Positions 33,052 through 42,585 of a stretch of DNA of 51,284 bases are shown piece by piece. Position numbers and translations under genes: made by a program. Numbering within the stretch: the stretch's first letter is position 1; every line of letters begins with the position of its first letter. A model generated the notes under the pieces. That model was not told the origin of the DNA. It saw only the letters and a program-made list of their open reading frames with translations, and ran no database searches. Origin of the DNA: Bacteroidales bacterium (GTDB lineage Bacteria; Bacteroidota; Bacteroidia; Bacteroidales; P3); contig JAISTG010000033.1 in NCBI GenBank assembly GCA_031272705.1, forward strand, positions 1 through 51,284, written 5' to 3'.

Positions 33052-36024
33052 ATGAATAAGAAAATATTTAATTCATTGAAGGTAATGATAATATCAATTT
33101 TCTTTACCTTTATATCGCAGGTTCTTTATGCTGTACCTGCAAATCCAACACCTATAACGGTACGCCAGTCTGACGGAAGGTCTTTAACTCTTATTCTTCA
33201 GGGAGATGAGCGTGTTAATTGGGCAAAAACGTTGGATAACTACTCGTTGCTGCGTAATGATGAGGGATTTTGGACGTATGCAGTGCTGAATGACAACGGC
33301 GATATGGTTTATTCGCAATATCTTGCCGTGAATAAGGAAGAAAGAACCAAAAATGAAAATTCTTTTCTGGCTACTTTGCCGTTTGATTTGCGTTATAACA
33401 AGGAACAAATCAGGATTATGAGAGACCGAGCCGAATTTGCACCAAATCCAAACGAAGACAAATATCCAACACAAGGAACAGTGAAACTGCCTGTTATTTT
33501 GGTTCAGTTTCAGGACTTGGCTTTCACCTACACCAATGCGAACTTTCAGAGCCTTGCAACCGACAGTAATTATAACGGAACGGGCAGTGTGAAAGATTAT
33601 TATCGTGATAACTCGGGTGGAAACTTCTTAATGGATATAGACGTTATTGGTCCTGTTACCATACCTTATAATATGAATCATTTCGGAGGCACAAGCAATA
33701 TGGACGATTTCTACATTGCTGCCGTTCAAGCGGCTGATGCTCTTGTTGATTTCTCTCTCTATGATAACGATAACGACAATAAAATAGACGCTGTCCATTT
33801 TATATTTGCAGGAACGCCGCAATCCTCAACACAAAACCCTAATGAAATATGGCCACACCGCTCTGCAATGTACTCATTGACCGGTTTATATGACGGAATT
33901 ACTTTTCAATATCAACCATATTCCTGTTCTGCCGAAAAGCGAAGTTCTTCTCAAATGGACGGAATAGGAACCATTTGTCACGAATTCGGACACGTGCTTG
34001 GTTTTCCCGACTTTTATGATACCGATTATTCACAATCGGGAGGTGAAGCCGTTACTCCGGGTACATGGGACTTGATGGCAGCAGGATCTTATAACAATAG
34101 CAGTGCAACACCTGCCGGTTTGAACGCATGGGAAAAGGCTCTCTGCAACTGGATAACACCTGTTACTCTTACCACAACCCAAGACAGTTTAGTTTTACCT
34201 GCTTTGACAAGATCCAACGTTGCATACAAGATACCATTATCTTCAAATGAATTTTTTATGCTTGAACATAGAATAAAGGAAGGCTGGGATACTTACATAC
34301 CGGGAAGCGGTATGCTGATATTTCACGGAGATAATGCAAAGATAAACGCGTGGCTGTCGTCGGGCAACAACAGTATCAACGTGGATCCAAGCAATAGAGG
34401 CTGGTTTATTGAACCTGCAAGCGGCAATTACAATCAAACGGAATCGGCAGCCGCACCTTTCCCCGGTACATCCGGCAATACCAATTACACAGACTACTCT
34501 ACGCCCGCTTCAACCTTGAAAAACGGAACTGCGACCGGCAAACCAATCACGGAAATAAGATATACCGAAGACACTACCATCGTTTTTAACTTTATGTCCA
34601 ACTATCCTGCCGTCCAAACCAATACTCAGGTCGCAGGGTCGGTAACCGGTACTACGGCAATCGTTAGTGGTAAAATTATTCACAAGGGTGGCACTGACCC
34701 TACGCAGGTTGGCTTTTTCTGGAGCATATATTCCGATAGCGTAAATGCGAATGCCAACACTGTTATCGGCTCTATGTCCAATGACTCCATAATTGCAACT
34801 CTTACTTCCTTACCTCCTTCAACCACAATCTACTATCGTGCGTTCGTAACCAACTCTTACGGTACGAGGACGGGCAATCTGAAAAATTTTACTACCCTTA
34901 GCGGTCTCGGATTGGTAACTACGGCTGTTGCAACCAACATTGGCGACAACAGTGCTACGTTAGGCGGAAATCTTATCAACTATGGTGACGGCACAGCGGT
35001 CGATATGGGAATTGTTTACACCTCTGACCCCAACGTAACGCCGACTTTGAGCGACAACAGCGTCTCTGCGGGCAATACTTCTTTGGGTGCATTTACCGTA
35101 AGCGTAAGTGGTTTGCAGGAGTGCGTACGTTATTATTACAGAGCCTACGTTACGACCAACCTTGGTACGAGTTACGGCTCTAAACTCAACTTCCGTACTA
35201 CTTATCCAGCCGTTAGTAACAACCAAATCAGCGGAGACGAAACCCTTTGTGCGGAAAGCGTACCGACATCGCTCACAGGAACAGTGCCAACGGGCGGTTT
35301 GGGAAATTTTACATACCTTTGGCAGCAAAAAGGACGCACAGGCAGCAACTGGATAGCGGCAAACGGTACAAACAATTCGCAGAATTATCAACCCGACGCC
35401 CTGATGGATAGCACTTTCTACCGCAGAATAGTTTTTTCAAACGTAACTATAACAGACACAAGCAACACTATTTTGAAAATTGTCAATGTTTCTCGCGGCG
35501 GAAGGCTCACAAAACGCATTGGAGACACGATTTCGCTCGGTCAAAGCACAGATACTATTACCTTAAGCGGCTATCGCGGAAACATAATTGACTGGGAACG
35601 ACAGCATAACGAAGGATTATGGGAAGCATTGGGCAATACGTCAAATAAATACATAGAAACGCCTGACGCCGACGGCACTTACGCATATAGGGTTACCGTT
35701 CGTTACGAGCAATGCCCCGTTGGATATTCCGATACCTTGCAGATAGTTATCAAAAGTAACGCTTTGACGGATATAAATGACGTTTCGGCAAGTTTGAACC
35801 TGTATCCTAATCCTTCAAACGGCTTATTATCAATCACAAGCGACATAAAAAATAACGCAAACCTGACAATAACCAACGCCAACGGGCAAATAATTTACAA
35901 ACTCGCCAACATAGATTTGTCAAAGCGGGATTTGGATTTGCGAAACCTTGAAAGCGGAGTTTATGTCCTTATAATAACCACAGAAAATCAGGAGTTTAAA
36001 AGACAATTCGTAATAAAAAAATAA
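33052..36024 (+). CDS. M6-family metalloprotease, T9SS cargo
   Basis: 990 residues with a signal peptide (about 1-27). Residues about 140-480 are an M6 (InhA-like) catalytic domain with the zinc site HEFGHVLGFPDFYD; His310 and His314 are the first two zinc ligands and Glu311 the base. Residues about 520-740 contain two fibronectin-III-like domains, and an Ig-like region follows. Residues about 915-990 form a T9SS type A sorting domain (LYPNPSNG to RQFVIKK). It is therefore secreted through the type IX system, probably as an extracellular protein-degrading enzyme. The RidA gene starts 11 nt downstream and shares its transcript. Confidence 0.93.
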   Translation: MNKKIFNSLKVMIISIFFTFISQVLYAVPANPTPITVRQSDGRSLTLILQGDERVNWAKTLDNYSLLRNDEGFWTYAVLNDNGDMVYSQYLAVNKEERTKNENSFLATLPFDLRYNKEQIRIMRDRAEFAPNPNEDKYPTQGTVKLPVILVQFQDLAFTYTNANFQSLATDSNYNGTGSVKDYYRDNSGGNFLMDIDVIGPVTIPYNMNHFGGTSNMDDFYIAAVQAADALVDFSLYDNDNDNKIDAVHFIFAGTPQSSTQNPNEIWPHRSAMYSLTGLYDGITFQYQPYSCSAEKRSSSQMDGIGTICHEFGHVLGFPDFYDTDYSQSGGEAVTPGTWDLMAAGSYNNSSATPAGLNAWEKALCNWITPVTLTTTQDSLVLPALTRSNVAYKIPLSSNEFFMLEHRIKEGWDTYIPGSGMLIFHGDNAKINAWLSSGNNSINVDPSNRGWFIEPASGNYNQTESAAAPFPGTSGNTNYTDYSTPASTLKNGTATGKPITEIRYTEDTTIVFNFMSNYPAVQTNTQVAGSVTGTTAIVSGKIIHKGGTDPTQVGFFWSIYSDSVNANANTVIGSMSNDSIIATLTSLPPSTTIYYRAFVTNSYGTRTGNLKNFTTLSGLGLVTTAVATNIGDNSATLGGNLINYGDGTAVDMGIVYTSDPNVTPTLSDNSVSAGNTSLGAFTVSVSGLQECVRYYYRAYVTTNLGTSYGSKLNFRTTYPAVSNNQISGDETLCAESVPTSLTGTVPTGGLGNFTYLWQQKGRTGSNWIAANGTNNSQNYQPDALMDSTFYRRIVFSNVTITDTSNTILKIVNVSRGGRLTKRIGDTISLGQSTDTITLSGYRGNIIDWERQHNEGLWEALGNTSNKYIETPDADGTYAYRVTVRYEQCPVGYSDTLQIVIKSNALTDINDVSASLNLYPNPSNGLLSITSDIKNNANLTITNANGQIIYKLANIDLSKRDLDLRNLESGVYVLIITTENQEFKRQFVIKK

Positions 36025-36035
36025 CAAAACAAGCC

Positions 36036-36455
36036 ATGAACAAAATAATAAACACAAAAAACGCACCCAAAGCCATAGGTCCGTACAGCCAAGCCATACT
36101 TGCGGGCAACGGGATGCTTTTTATATCGGGTCAAATCCCCGTTAATCCGCTCACAAACAAGGTTGTAGAAGGAGGAATTGAGGCTCAGACCGAGCAAGTC
36201 TTCAAAAACATTGAGGCAATCCTCGTTGAAGCCGGCTATACCTTCAAAGACGTTGTGAAAACGACCTGTTTGTTGAATTCAATGGACGATTTTGCTGCCA
36301 TGAACGCCATTTACGGCAAATATTACAGCGAAATGTTGCCGGCACGAGCGGCTTATGCGGTGGAGAAACTGCCTATGGGTGTGTTAGTTGAGGTGGAAAC
36401 CATAGCCTATCGCTCGCCTGAGCCGGCTAGGTTCCTACATTCCAACATTGATTGA
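36036..36455 (+). CDS. ridA: RidA-family reactive imine deaminase
   Basis: 139 residues. Typical RidA motifs: APKAIGPYSQAI near the N-terminus, LFISGQIPVNP and RAAYAVEKLPMG, with the conserved Arg104 and a carboxylate in the VEVETIA stretch. The family hydrolyses 2-aminoacrylate and related enamines or imines produced by PLP enzymes. The C-terminus is about 13 residues longer than usual (SPEPARFLHSNID), which may be extra unstructured tail. It lies 11 nt after a secreted protease gene; a link to amino-acid catabolism is possible. Confidence 0.9.
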   Translation: MNKIINTKNAPKAIGPYSQAILAGNGMLFISGQIPVNPLTNKVVEGGIEAQTEQVFKNIEAILVEAGYTFKDVVKTTCLLNSMDDFAAMNAIYGKYYSEMLPARAAYAVEKLPMGVLVEVETIAYRSPEPARFLHSNID

Positions 36456-36506
36456 CGATTTTATGTAATTATCACCCGATTTCAATAAATTTATTCGGGA
36501 TATGGG

Positions 36507-36546
36507 GATGTCGTTACGAGGTTTCGTAGCGACATCTCTTTGTTTT
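36507..36546 (+). terminator. Terminator after ridA
   Basis: GATGTCGTTACGA (36507-36519) pairs with TCGTAGCGACATC (36524-36536) to give a 13-bp stem with one G-U pair and a 4-nt loop. TCTTTGTTTTG follows. Confidence 0.85.
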
Positions 36547-36589
36547 GTACGCAGGATTCGCCCGAAAGCCCTACCCTTCCAACCGATTG

Positions 36590-36765
36590 ATTTTCAGAAC
36601 TCCCGCAGTTGTTAAAAAAAGTCCCGAGATAAATTTAATAACTCCCGGAGTTATTCCAACAACTCCCAGAGTTATTCCAACAACTCCCGGAGTTATTCAA
36701 ATAAGTCCCAAATTTCTAAAAAAAAGTCCAAGAATTTTTTTAAAAACTCTTGGAATGGATTTTTT
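36590..36765. repeat. 21-bp intergenic array C (AACTCCCGGAGTT family)
   Basis: Eight units anchored on AACTCCC or AAGTCCC at 36598, 36619, 36640, 36661, 36682, 36703, 36724 and 36745, every step exactly 21 bp. The best units are AACTCCCGGAGTTATTCC with a near-palindromic 13-mer; outer units are more diverged. It lies between the convergent ridA and cstA genes. The open frame at 36545-36877 has no coding character. Confidence 0.92.
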
Positions 36766-36904
36766 TATACCCCCAAAAAATATTTTTTTTGAAGCGTTCT
36801 TGAAAATAAGTGCAACTTTTGTGTATAAAAACTCTTCGTATAAATATAAAAAAACTTGGATTAGTTATTTTTTTTAGCCGAAAAGAAGTGTCAAAAAGCA
36901 GGTT

Positions 36905-38344
36905 TTATGATTTTTTTCCCTTGAAAAGGAAAAACAAAACGGCGAACAGACAAGCCAAAACAACGCCCGAACAAACTGAAATCCAATATGGTACGCCAAA
37001 TCCTTCGGGTGCGTACAATATGTACGAGGTGCAGACGGCTGTCATAAACATTGCCGGAATTAATGTCAGGAGATATGCCTGCGAAACCCCTTTGCGTGTG
37101 TCCGAACGCCTTGCAAACCACAGCGTTACAGCCCATAAGGTAAATACCGACAAAGTTTGATTTGACCATGCGAAGTATCGCCACAATATGTCAAAGTTTA
37201 CCTGTAACAAAACGAAGCACGCCGCAAACAACGGCAAGGCTATGTAAATTCTTTTGAGAAATGATTTCTGTTCAACTTGCAGAAAATCAGACACAATCAA
37301 GCGTGCCGACCGTAAAGCCGTATCCCCCGAAGTTATTGGTGCGGCTACAACTCCTATCATCGCCAATGCTCCGCCAAAAACCCCAAGCCACGAATGCGAA
37401 ATGAGGCTAACTACTTCAGCAGCAGCGTTTGCCGTCTTGGGCAACGAGGCAACGTATTGCTGCAACCCGCCAACAGAGCCGAAAAACGAAGTAGCCGCCG
37501 CAGCCCACACCAGAGCAACCGCACCTTCGGCGACCATAGCCCCGTAAAACACCCTTTTGCCGAGTCGTTCGTTGGTTAAACACCTCGCCATCAGGGGACT
37601 CTGTGTAGCATGAAAGCCGGAAATTGCACCGCAAGCAATAGATACGAACATCATTGGGAAGATAGGTAAATTTTGTGGGTGCTTTATTGATATGGAATCG
37701 GAAATCTCCGGTATCGGAGCGTGATTCCAAAACATCGCAAGCAGGATTCCTACCGCCATAAACAGCAATGCAAAGCCAAAAATCGGGTAAAGACGCCCGA
37801 TTAACTTGTCAATAGGAAGCAAAGTCGCCATTATGTAATACGCAAAGACGATAACCGCCCACCAAATCGTGTCTATGGACGGAACGATACCGTGTAATAA
37901 TCCCGCAGGACCCGATACAAAGACCGCTCCCACAAGCACTAACAAAATTATTGTGAAGCCTCGCATCACCTGTTTGACGCCCAAACCAAGTTGTTGCCCG
38001 ACTATTTCGGGTAAAGACGCCCCACCATTTCTAACAGACAGCATTCCACTGACATAATCGTGCGTTGCTCCTGCTAAAATCGTCCCCAAAACTATCCAAA
38101 TAAAGGATGCCGTGCCATACATCGCTCCCATAATTGCACCGAAGATGGGTCCCAGCCCGGCGATATTGAGAAACTGTATGAGGAACGCCCTCCACCATGA
38201 CATAGGTACGTAATCCACTCCGTCGGAATGGGTGTATGCCGGAGTTTTCCGCTCTTTGTTCGCACCGAAAGCCCATTGTACCAAACCTCCGTAAAGGAAA
38301 TATCCGACAATGAGAACAAGTAATGAAATAATAAAACTGATCAT
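36905..38344 (-). CDS. cstA: Carbon starvation protein CstA
   Basis: 479 residues with about a dozen hydrophobic segments. The N-terminal CstA signature GVDYVPMSWWRAFLIQFLNIAGLGPIFGAI appears from about residue 43 to 72, followed by GTASFIWIVLGTILAGATHDY. CstA proteins transport peptides or pyruvate under carbon limitation. The protein is shorter than the 700-residue E. coli version but matches the short form common in anaerobes. It has its own promoter and is followed at its 3' end by the region of array C. Confidence 0.92.
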   Translation of the reverse strand: MISFIISLLVLIVGYFLYGGLVQWAFGANKERKTPAYTHSDGVDYVPMSWWRAFLIQFLNIAGLGPIFGAIMGAMYGTASFIWIVLGTILAGATHDYVSGMLSVRNGGASLPEIVGQQLGLGVKQVMRGFTIILLVLVGAVFVSGPAGLLHGIVPSIDTIWWAVIVFAYYIMATLLPIDKLIGRLYPIFGFALLFMAVGILLAMFWNHAPIPEISDSISIKHPQNLPIFPMMFVSIACGAISGFHATQSPLMARCLTNERLGKRVFYGAMVAEGAVALVWAAAATSFFGSVGGLQQYVASLPKTANAAAEVVSLISHSWLGVFGGALAMIGVVAAPITSGDTALRSARLIVSDFLQVEQKSFLKRIYIALPLFAACFVLLQVNFDILWRYFAWSNQTLSVFTLWAVTLWFARRSDTRKGVSQAYLLTLIPAMFMTAVCTSYILYAPEGFGVPYWISVCSGVVLACLFAVLFFLFKGKKS

Positions 38345-38370
38345 AGAATTTTTTCTTGATTTTACGGCGG

Positions 38371-38378
38371 CAAAAGTA
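38371..38378 (-). promoter_or_regulatory. cstA -7 element
   Basis: Minus strand TACTTTTG followed by C, 26 nt before the ATG at 38344. The -33 element is not clear. Confidence 0.55.
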
Positions 38379-38403
38379 GTAAAAAAATAACAAAATAAAG
38401 GAC

Positions 38404-41160
38404 TTATTTGTTATTTTGGAGGTACATTATGCGGAAAAACTTCAAATAGGCATCTATATTCTTGCGAGAATAAAACGTAGGGTAGTTTTGAATGGATATA
38501 ATGAAGTGATTGTAATACGATTTGGGAATATCCTTTAACAGATTGTCGTAAATAGCATTATAATACTCCATTGCATGCTCCGTATTGTCAAAACTTCGTA
38601 TGGAAATAATCTGTTTGCTCATCGTAAAAAGAACAGATGTTGTAGTAAGATTGGCTTCCGCATACAGACTATCGTTGAAATCTTCCACTGCTTTGGTGAG
38701 TTGTATTGCATCTATCTTGTCATCGTCATACAAAAGGACGTAGTAATGCTGCATATCCTTGTAACGAAAGACCAAACTCTCGGCATCAAGTATGTTATCT
38801 TCAATGACTTTTTTATCTATCTCCGTTTCGGGTTTATCTTCCTGCTCTTTCGGCGTGTCAAGTGTGAGTAAAGGTGTATTATCTCTGTCTTTCACTGCAT
38901 TGGATGCCGATAAATAATTAGCGCGAAGGTATTGCAACTGCTCATCTATTGCAGGCGTAATCTCGGAAGTGGGATAATTTACAACAATCGTGTTCAATGC
39001 TACAAGCAAAGAGTCAATGCCGTAAATTCTTCCCGATGACAATGCCTCCAAATAAAGAAGACGCGGGATATATGCCCCAAAACGTATGCTGTCTCTTGCT
39101 TTTTTGCTTTCTGTTATTGCTTGTGCATAATATTTTTTGCTGTAAGAATCATATACTTTGGAGTATAGATTTTCTGCAACGGCATTTGTTTTAGCCATTT
39201 CCTTGAAATAATCCGGATTAAGCAGCATTTGAGCAAATTCACTGTCGGGAAACTCGGTCAGAATCTTGTTTTTATAAAAATTAGCGTTGGGATACTGTCC
39301 AATTTTATCGTAAATACAATAAAGATGATAGGAAGACGGCAACACTTGCGGGTATTTAGGATAACGGCTCTGCAAGTCCAATAAAGTTATAATGGCTTTT
39401 TCGTAATTTCCAAGCCCCTGATAATAGATGTATCCAGCCGAAAGCAAAGCGGCTGCGGTCTCTTTGTTGGCTATTTCCTTTTGAGCATCGGTATAAGGAA
39501 TGTCTTTGGTGTAATATTCTTTGCTGTTTGGGTCGGAATTCTTTGATAGAGCCTTGCCTTCATTGGAAAGCGAGTCTGCAATGTCGGTAGAGTCTGTATT
39601 TTCTTCCATTTCATCAAAATCCATTACGGGATTTTTATCCTGTAATCGCCAATTATCTTCCAGTTCTCTTTTTCCCCAAATACGTTGAAACTCATTACGT
39701 CCGGCTTGCAAGGTAGAACTGACATAAAAATACCAGTTGCTTTGAGTATTATATTGATTATAATTGGTCATTGTGCTATTACGAGCAGCCAGTGCGGCAT
39801 CTTTGGCTTCCTTTTCTGCTTTTTCTTTTTCCTTTCGTTTATTTTCGGCTATCCAACCGTCAATCTTTTGATTTAACTCGGCTTCAGGTAAAGCGGAAAG
39901 AGCCATCAGACTGTCCCAACGGGTAATTATACGAAGGTTAGTAACGAGAGAAGTAAGCACTTTTTGTTTGCTTTTCAGATTTTCATAATTTGGATAATCT
40001 TTTGGCATAATGGCAAGAGCAGTATCGTAATACATTTGTGCTTTTTCGTAATCAAAAACAATATCATAGTATGTATCGGCAAGTTTTAATGAGGAGGCAA
40101 TTTTTTGAATGTTGTTATTTTTTGAACTATCTACCGAAAGCACCCACATTTCGCAAGCCTTATCTATATTTTTATCTCTGTAATAAATCTCTCCCAAAGC
40201 ATAATATATCTGGTCACAGAATTCCGTATTTTTTTTATCCGGCAACATTTTCTCAAGTTTTGATATTATGGATTTGCTTTTTGTTGTTAGGGGGTCATAA
40301 CACATAGCCAGATTAAGTTTTGAGGCAAATTCCATATCGTAAGACGATGAACGACGGGCTGTTTTGCGAAAACACTGACTTGCTACTTTGAAATCGTTAT
40401 TGCGTTGATAAATTTGACCTTCTATGAATGTAAGTCTGTTATTCAATTTGCGTTGAAAAATGTTGTAACTTCGCAAATCCATATATTCCAAAGCCTTTGC
40501 ATTATTGCCCTGTGCCAAACTATTTTCTATATACACCTGATACATAAAATTTCTTATTTGAGCCTTTTTGCCCAAAGGAAGAAATGAAGGACTGCTACCA
40601 AGTTTATTACGCACCTGATCAAGTGTTGTTTGTGCCTCCGAATACTTTTTATTTTGTGTTAAAGTCAAAGCAAGCCATACCATAGCCTCATAGTCTTCCT
40701 TCCACTTACCAAGCATATAACGAAAAGTGGCTTCTGCTGTTTTATAATCCCGTTGATAAAATGCCGCACGTCCAATAAGTAAATATGCTTCGGGTATCCG
40801 TTTGTTTTTCTCAACTCCTCCAATAATCATTGAATGTTTTTGAATAACCTTTGAACCTTTCTCTATGGCTCGGTCTGTATTGCTTTTTATGGACGATGTA
40901 TCTTTTGATGCACCAAGCCTGTAGACCGGAAGTATCCGCGTAAAGTCATCCTTATGAGTCTTATCCAAAGTAGAAACAGCATCTTTCAACGCCACATTCC
41001 CATTCCAATAGGCATTGTAATGAGCAGTGAGAGCGTGATAATTACGATTTAACCACTTGTCTTTATGTGTTGAACAAGAGGATATTAGTATTAGCAATAT
41101 GAAAATGCTTGTAATATGTATAAAATTTTTCTTCACAAATAATAAACTTTCAAAATGCAA
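38404..41160 (-). CDS. sprE: Type IX secretion/gliding lipoprotein SprE (PorW)
   Basis: 918 residues. A lipoprotein signal peptide ends in LISSC with Cys29 as the acylation site, followed by STHKDKWLNRNYHALTAHYN, the characteristic start of SprE/PorW. The remainder is rich in TPR-like helical repeats, with a Lys/Glu-rich stretch near residue 440-460. In gliding and secreting Bacteroidota this outer-membrane lipoprotein is needed for T9SS function. It fits the two T9SS cargo proteins in this window. The ATG at 41160 is used; a GTG eight codons later would also leave a complete signal peptide. Confidence 0.85.
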   Translation of the reverse strand: MHFESLLFVKKNFIHITSIFILLILISSCSTHKDKWLNRNYHALTAHYNAYWNGNVALKDAVSTLDKTHKDDFTRILPVYRLGASKDTSSIKSNTDRAIEKGSKVIQKHSMIIGGVEKNKRIPEAYLLIGRAAFYQRDYKTAEATFRYMLGKWKEDYEAMVWLALTLTQNKKYSEAQTTLDQVRNKLGSSPSFLPLGKKAQIRNFMYQVYIENSLAQGNNAKALEYMDLRSYNIFQRKLNNRLTFIEGQIYQRNNDFKVASQCFRKTARRSSSYDMEFASKLNLAMCYDPLTTKSKSIISKLEKMLPDKKNTEFCDQIYYALGEIYYRDKNIDKACEMWVLSVDSSKNNNIQKIASSLKLADTYYDIVFDYEKAQMYYDTALAIMPKDYPNYENLKSKQKVLTSLVTNLRIITRWDSLMALSALPEAELNQKIDGWIAENKRKEKEKAEKEAKDAALAARNSTMTNYNQYNTQSNWYFYVSSTLQAGRNEFQRIWGKRELEDNWRLQDKNPVMDFDEMEENTDSTDIADSLSNEGKALSKNSDPNSKEYYTKDIPYTDAQKEIANKETAAALLSAGYIYYQGLGNYEKAIITLLDLQSRYPKYPQVLPSSYHLYCIYDKIGQYPNANFYKNKILTEFPDSEFAQMLLNPDYFKEMAKTNAVAENLYSKVYDSYSKKYYAQAITESKKARDSIRFGAYIPRLLYLEALSSGRIYGIDSLLVALNTIVVNYPTSEITPAIDEQLQYLRANYLSASNAVKDRDNTPLLTLDTPKEQEDKPETEIDKKVIEDNILDAESLVFRYKDMQHYYVLLYDDDKIDAIQLTKAVEDFNDSLYAEANLTTTSVLFTMSKQIISIRSFDNTEHAMEYYNAIYDNLLKDIPKSYYNHFIISIQNYPTFYSRKNIDAYLKFFRIMYLQNNK

Positions 41161-41206
41161 AATTATTGTTTTTTTTTGAATTTTTAGTCATTATATTAAA
41201 AATTAT

Positions 41207-41214
41207 TATCTTTG
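41207..41214 (+). promoter_or_regulatory. -7 element of the IPExxxVDY-like gene
   Basis: TATCTTTG followed by CAGCCG, 22 nt before the ATG at 41237. The -33 region is T-rich without a clear TTTG at the right distance. Confidence 0.55.
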
Positions 41215-41236
41215 CAGCCGTCATTACGAAATTTAT

Positions 41237-41782
41237 ATGAGCAAAAAAAATTATCCTTTTGGACAGGAAACAAACATTTCAACGCAATGCGATAAGAAAA
41301 TAAGTATTATCGGCATCTGTTCTTCGTTACAGGGATTTGTTTTAGCGGATAAAATTAACCGATTTTTCAATTTTTCTCTGCAAAGAAACAAAAATTTTAA
41401 TTCGTCATTGGAATGTTTTTATTTTCACAGCCTGCAACATCAGATAACCCTTTTACTCATTGCCAATCAATTCTTTGACAAAGAGAAAATGCCATATAAA
41501 TCTTTGAAAAACACAGATTATTTTTTCGTTATAATTGGACGCGACCATGCAACCGTATGTAAGGATTTTTTAGAGAAGTTACGAGTTTTCCCTGTGAGCA
41601 AAAGACGAAACCAAACGAAAAATAATTTTTTGGATGTTATTTCTTCTAATATTGAAGGTATCAATATGTTACAGACAAAAGTTATTTACACTCAACAGGA
41701 CGGCAAAAAGACAATCCTGAACAACTTTATACAAGACTGCCTTTACTATAAAGAAGAGATTATTCAGAAGCAAAATATATAA
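41237..41782 (+). CDS. IPExxxVDY-like family protein
   Basis: 181 residues, cytosolic, no signal peptide. The pattern IIGICSSLQGFVLADKINRFFNF, then a mid-protein ITLLLIANQ segment and KNTDYFFVIIGRDH followed by LEKLRVFPVS, resembles the IPExxxVDY family of Bacteroidota, in which the named motif precedes a hydrophobic strand. Here the motif itself is diverged (YKSLKNTDY). The family is uncharacterised; it often sits near pyruvate kinase, which is not seen here. It has its own promoter. Confidence 0.55.
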   Translation: MSKKNYPFGQETNISTQCDKKISIIGICSSLQGFVLADKINRFFNFSLQRNKNFNSSLECFYFHSLQHQITLLLIANQFFDKEKMPYKSLKNTDYFFVIIGRDHATVCKDFLEKLRVFPVSKRRNQTKNNFLDVISSNIEGINMLQTKVIYTQQDGKKTILNNFIQDCLYYKEEIIQKQNI

Positions 41783-41796
41783 ACACAATTTTTCGG

Positions 41797-41850
41797 AACA
41801 TTTTCGTGACATCATGAAATGGTTTCGTGATATCATGAAAACGGATTTTT
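41797..41850. repeat. 21-bp intergenic array G (two units)
   Basis: TTTCGTGACATCATGAAA and TTTCGTGATATCATGAAAAC are spaced by exactly 21 bp (the C of TTCG is at 41805 and 41826). Each is a palindrome centred on GATATC or a near-copy. It is the smallest array with array F and resembles the last unit of array H (CACGATTCATGAAA). Confidence 0.7.
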
Positions 41851-41874
41851 ACTTACCGATTAACATACGAGAGA

Positions 41875-41899
41875 CTTATACCGGAAAGAAAGGTGTAAG
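41875..41899 (+). terminator. Weak hairpin upstream of the Sua5-like gene
   Basis: CTTATACC (41875-41882) pairs with GGTGTAAG (41892-41899), eight pairs with one G-U and a 9-nt loop. There is only a short T-rich stretch after it, so it might be a terminator for the upstream gene. Low confidence. Confidence 0.3.
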
Positions 41900-41911
41900 G
41901 GTTAGGTTTGT

Positions 41912-41940
41912 TTTGATTAAGAAAATAATTTGTACCTTTG
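41912..41940 (+). promoter_or_regulatory. Promoter of the Sua5-like gene
   Basis: TTTG at 41912-41915 (or 41907-41910) and TACCTTTG at 41933-41940. It places transcription start near 41947 and therefore excludes the ATG at 41938. Confidence 0.65.
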
Positions 41941-41970
41941 CCGCCTGAAAATAAACAAAATACGTGCGTA

Positions 41971-42585
41971 ATGATACTGAAAACTTATTCCAATGCTTTG
42001 AACATTAAACAAATGGAGCAGGTTGGAACGATACTTGAACAAGGCGGGATAATCATTTATCCAACCGATACCCTTTATGCTTTTGCCTGCGACATAAATA
42101 ATGCAAAAGCGGCTCGCCGTCTTGCGACTCTGAAAGGGAAAACATTGGAAAAAAGTCATTTTTCTATCGTTTGTCGGGATATAAGTCAGGTTTCTCAATA
42201 CGTGAAACCGATGAGCAATGAACAGTTTCGTATTTTGAAAGCAAATTTACCCGGTGCATTTACCTTTGTGATGCGAACATCTCCCAAAACACCCAAAATT
42301 TTTCAAACAAAAAAGCAAACTATCGGCATAAGAATACCAAACAATGCCATAACTCTTGCTATTGTGGAATTTTTTGGACGCCCACTGCTCACCTCTTCGC
42401 TCTTAAAAGATAATAAAAGTGAAGAATATTACTCCAATCCCGAATTGATAGAGGAAGAATATGACGAAAGGGTTGATTTGGTGATTGACGGCGGGGAAAT
42501 TTCCAATATTCCGTCCTGCGTGATTGACCTGACGGAAAATGAACCCGAAATAATACGGGAAGGGATGTATCTACCACGTTTCTAA
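41971..42585 (+). CDS. Sua5/YciO/YrdC/YwlC-family protein
   Basis: 204 residues from the ATG at 41971 (MILKTYSNAL); an earlier ATG lies inside the promoter. The YrdC motif YPTDTLYAFACD begins near residue 29, and the KSHFSIVCRD and TIGIRIPNN segments that bind substrate are present. Family members make threonylcarbamoyl-AMP for the t6A modification of tRNA, but the YciO subgroup lacks a proven role. The sequence alone does not separate the two. Its last 15 nt overlap the 3' end of the convergent DUF2461 gene. Confidence 0.85.
   Translation: MILKTYSNALNIKQMEQVGTILEQGGIIIYPTDTLYAFACDINNAKAARRLATLKGKTLEKSHFSIVCRDISQVSQYVKPMSNEQFRILKANLPGAFTFVMRTSPKTPKIFQTKKQTIGIRIPNNAITLAIVEFFGRPLLTSSLLKDNKSEEYYSNPELIEEEYDERVDLVIDGGEISNIPSCVIDLTENEPEIIREGMYLPRF

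Noticed and set aside
33052..36024. InhA-like toxin call for the M6 protease
   Set aside because: The catalytic site is M6 type, but the domain plan and T9SS signal are those of general secreted proteases; no basis for a toxin role.
36545..36877. 110-residue plus-strand ORF after ridA
   Set aside because: It starts in the terminator region and runs through array C; its TTPGVIP repeats are the array in translation.
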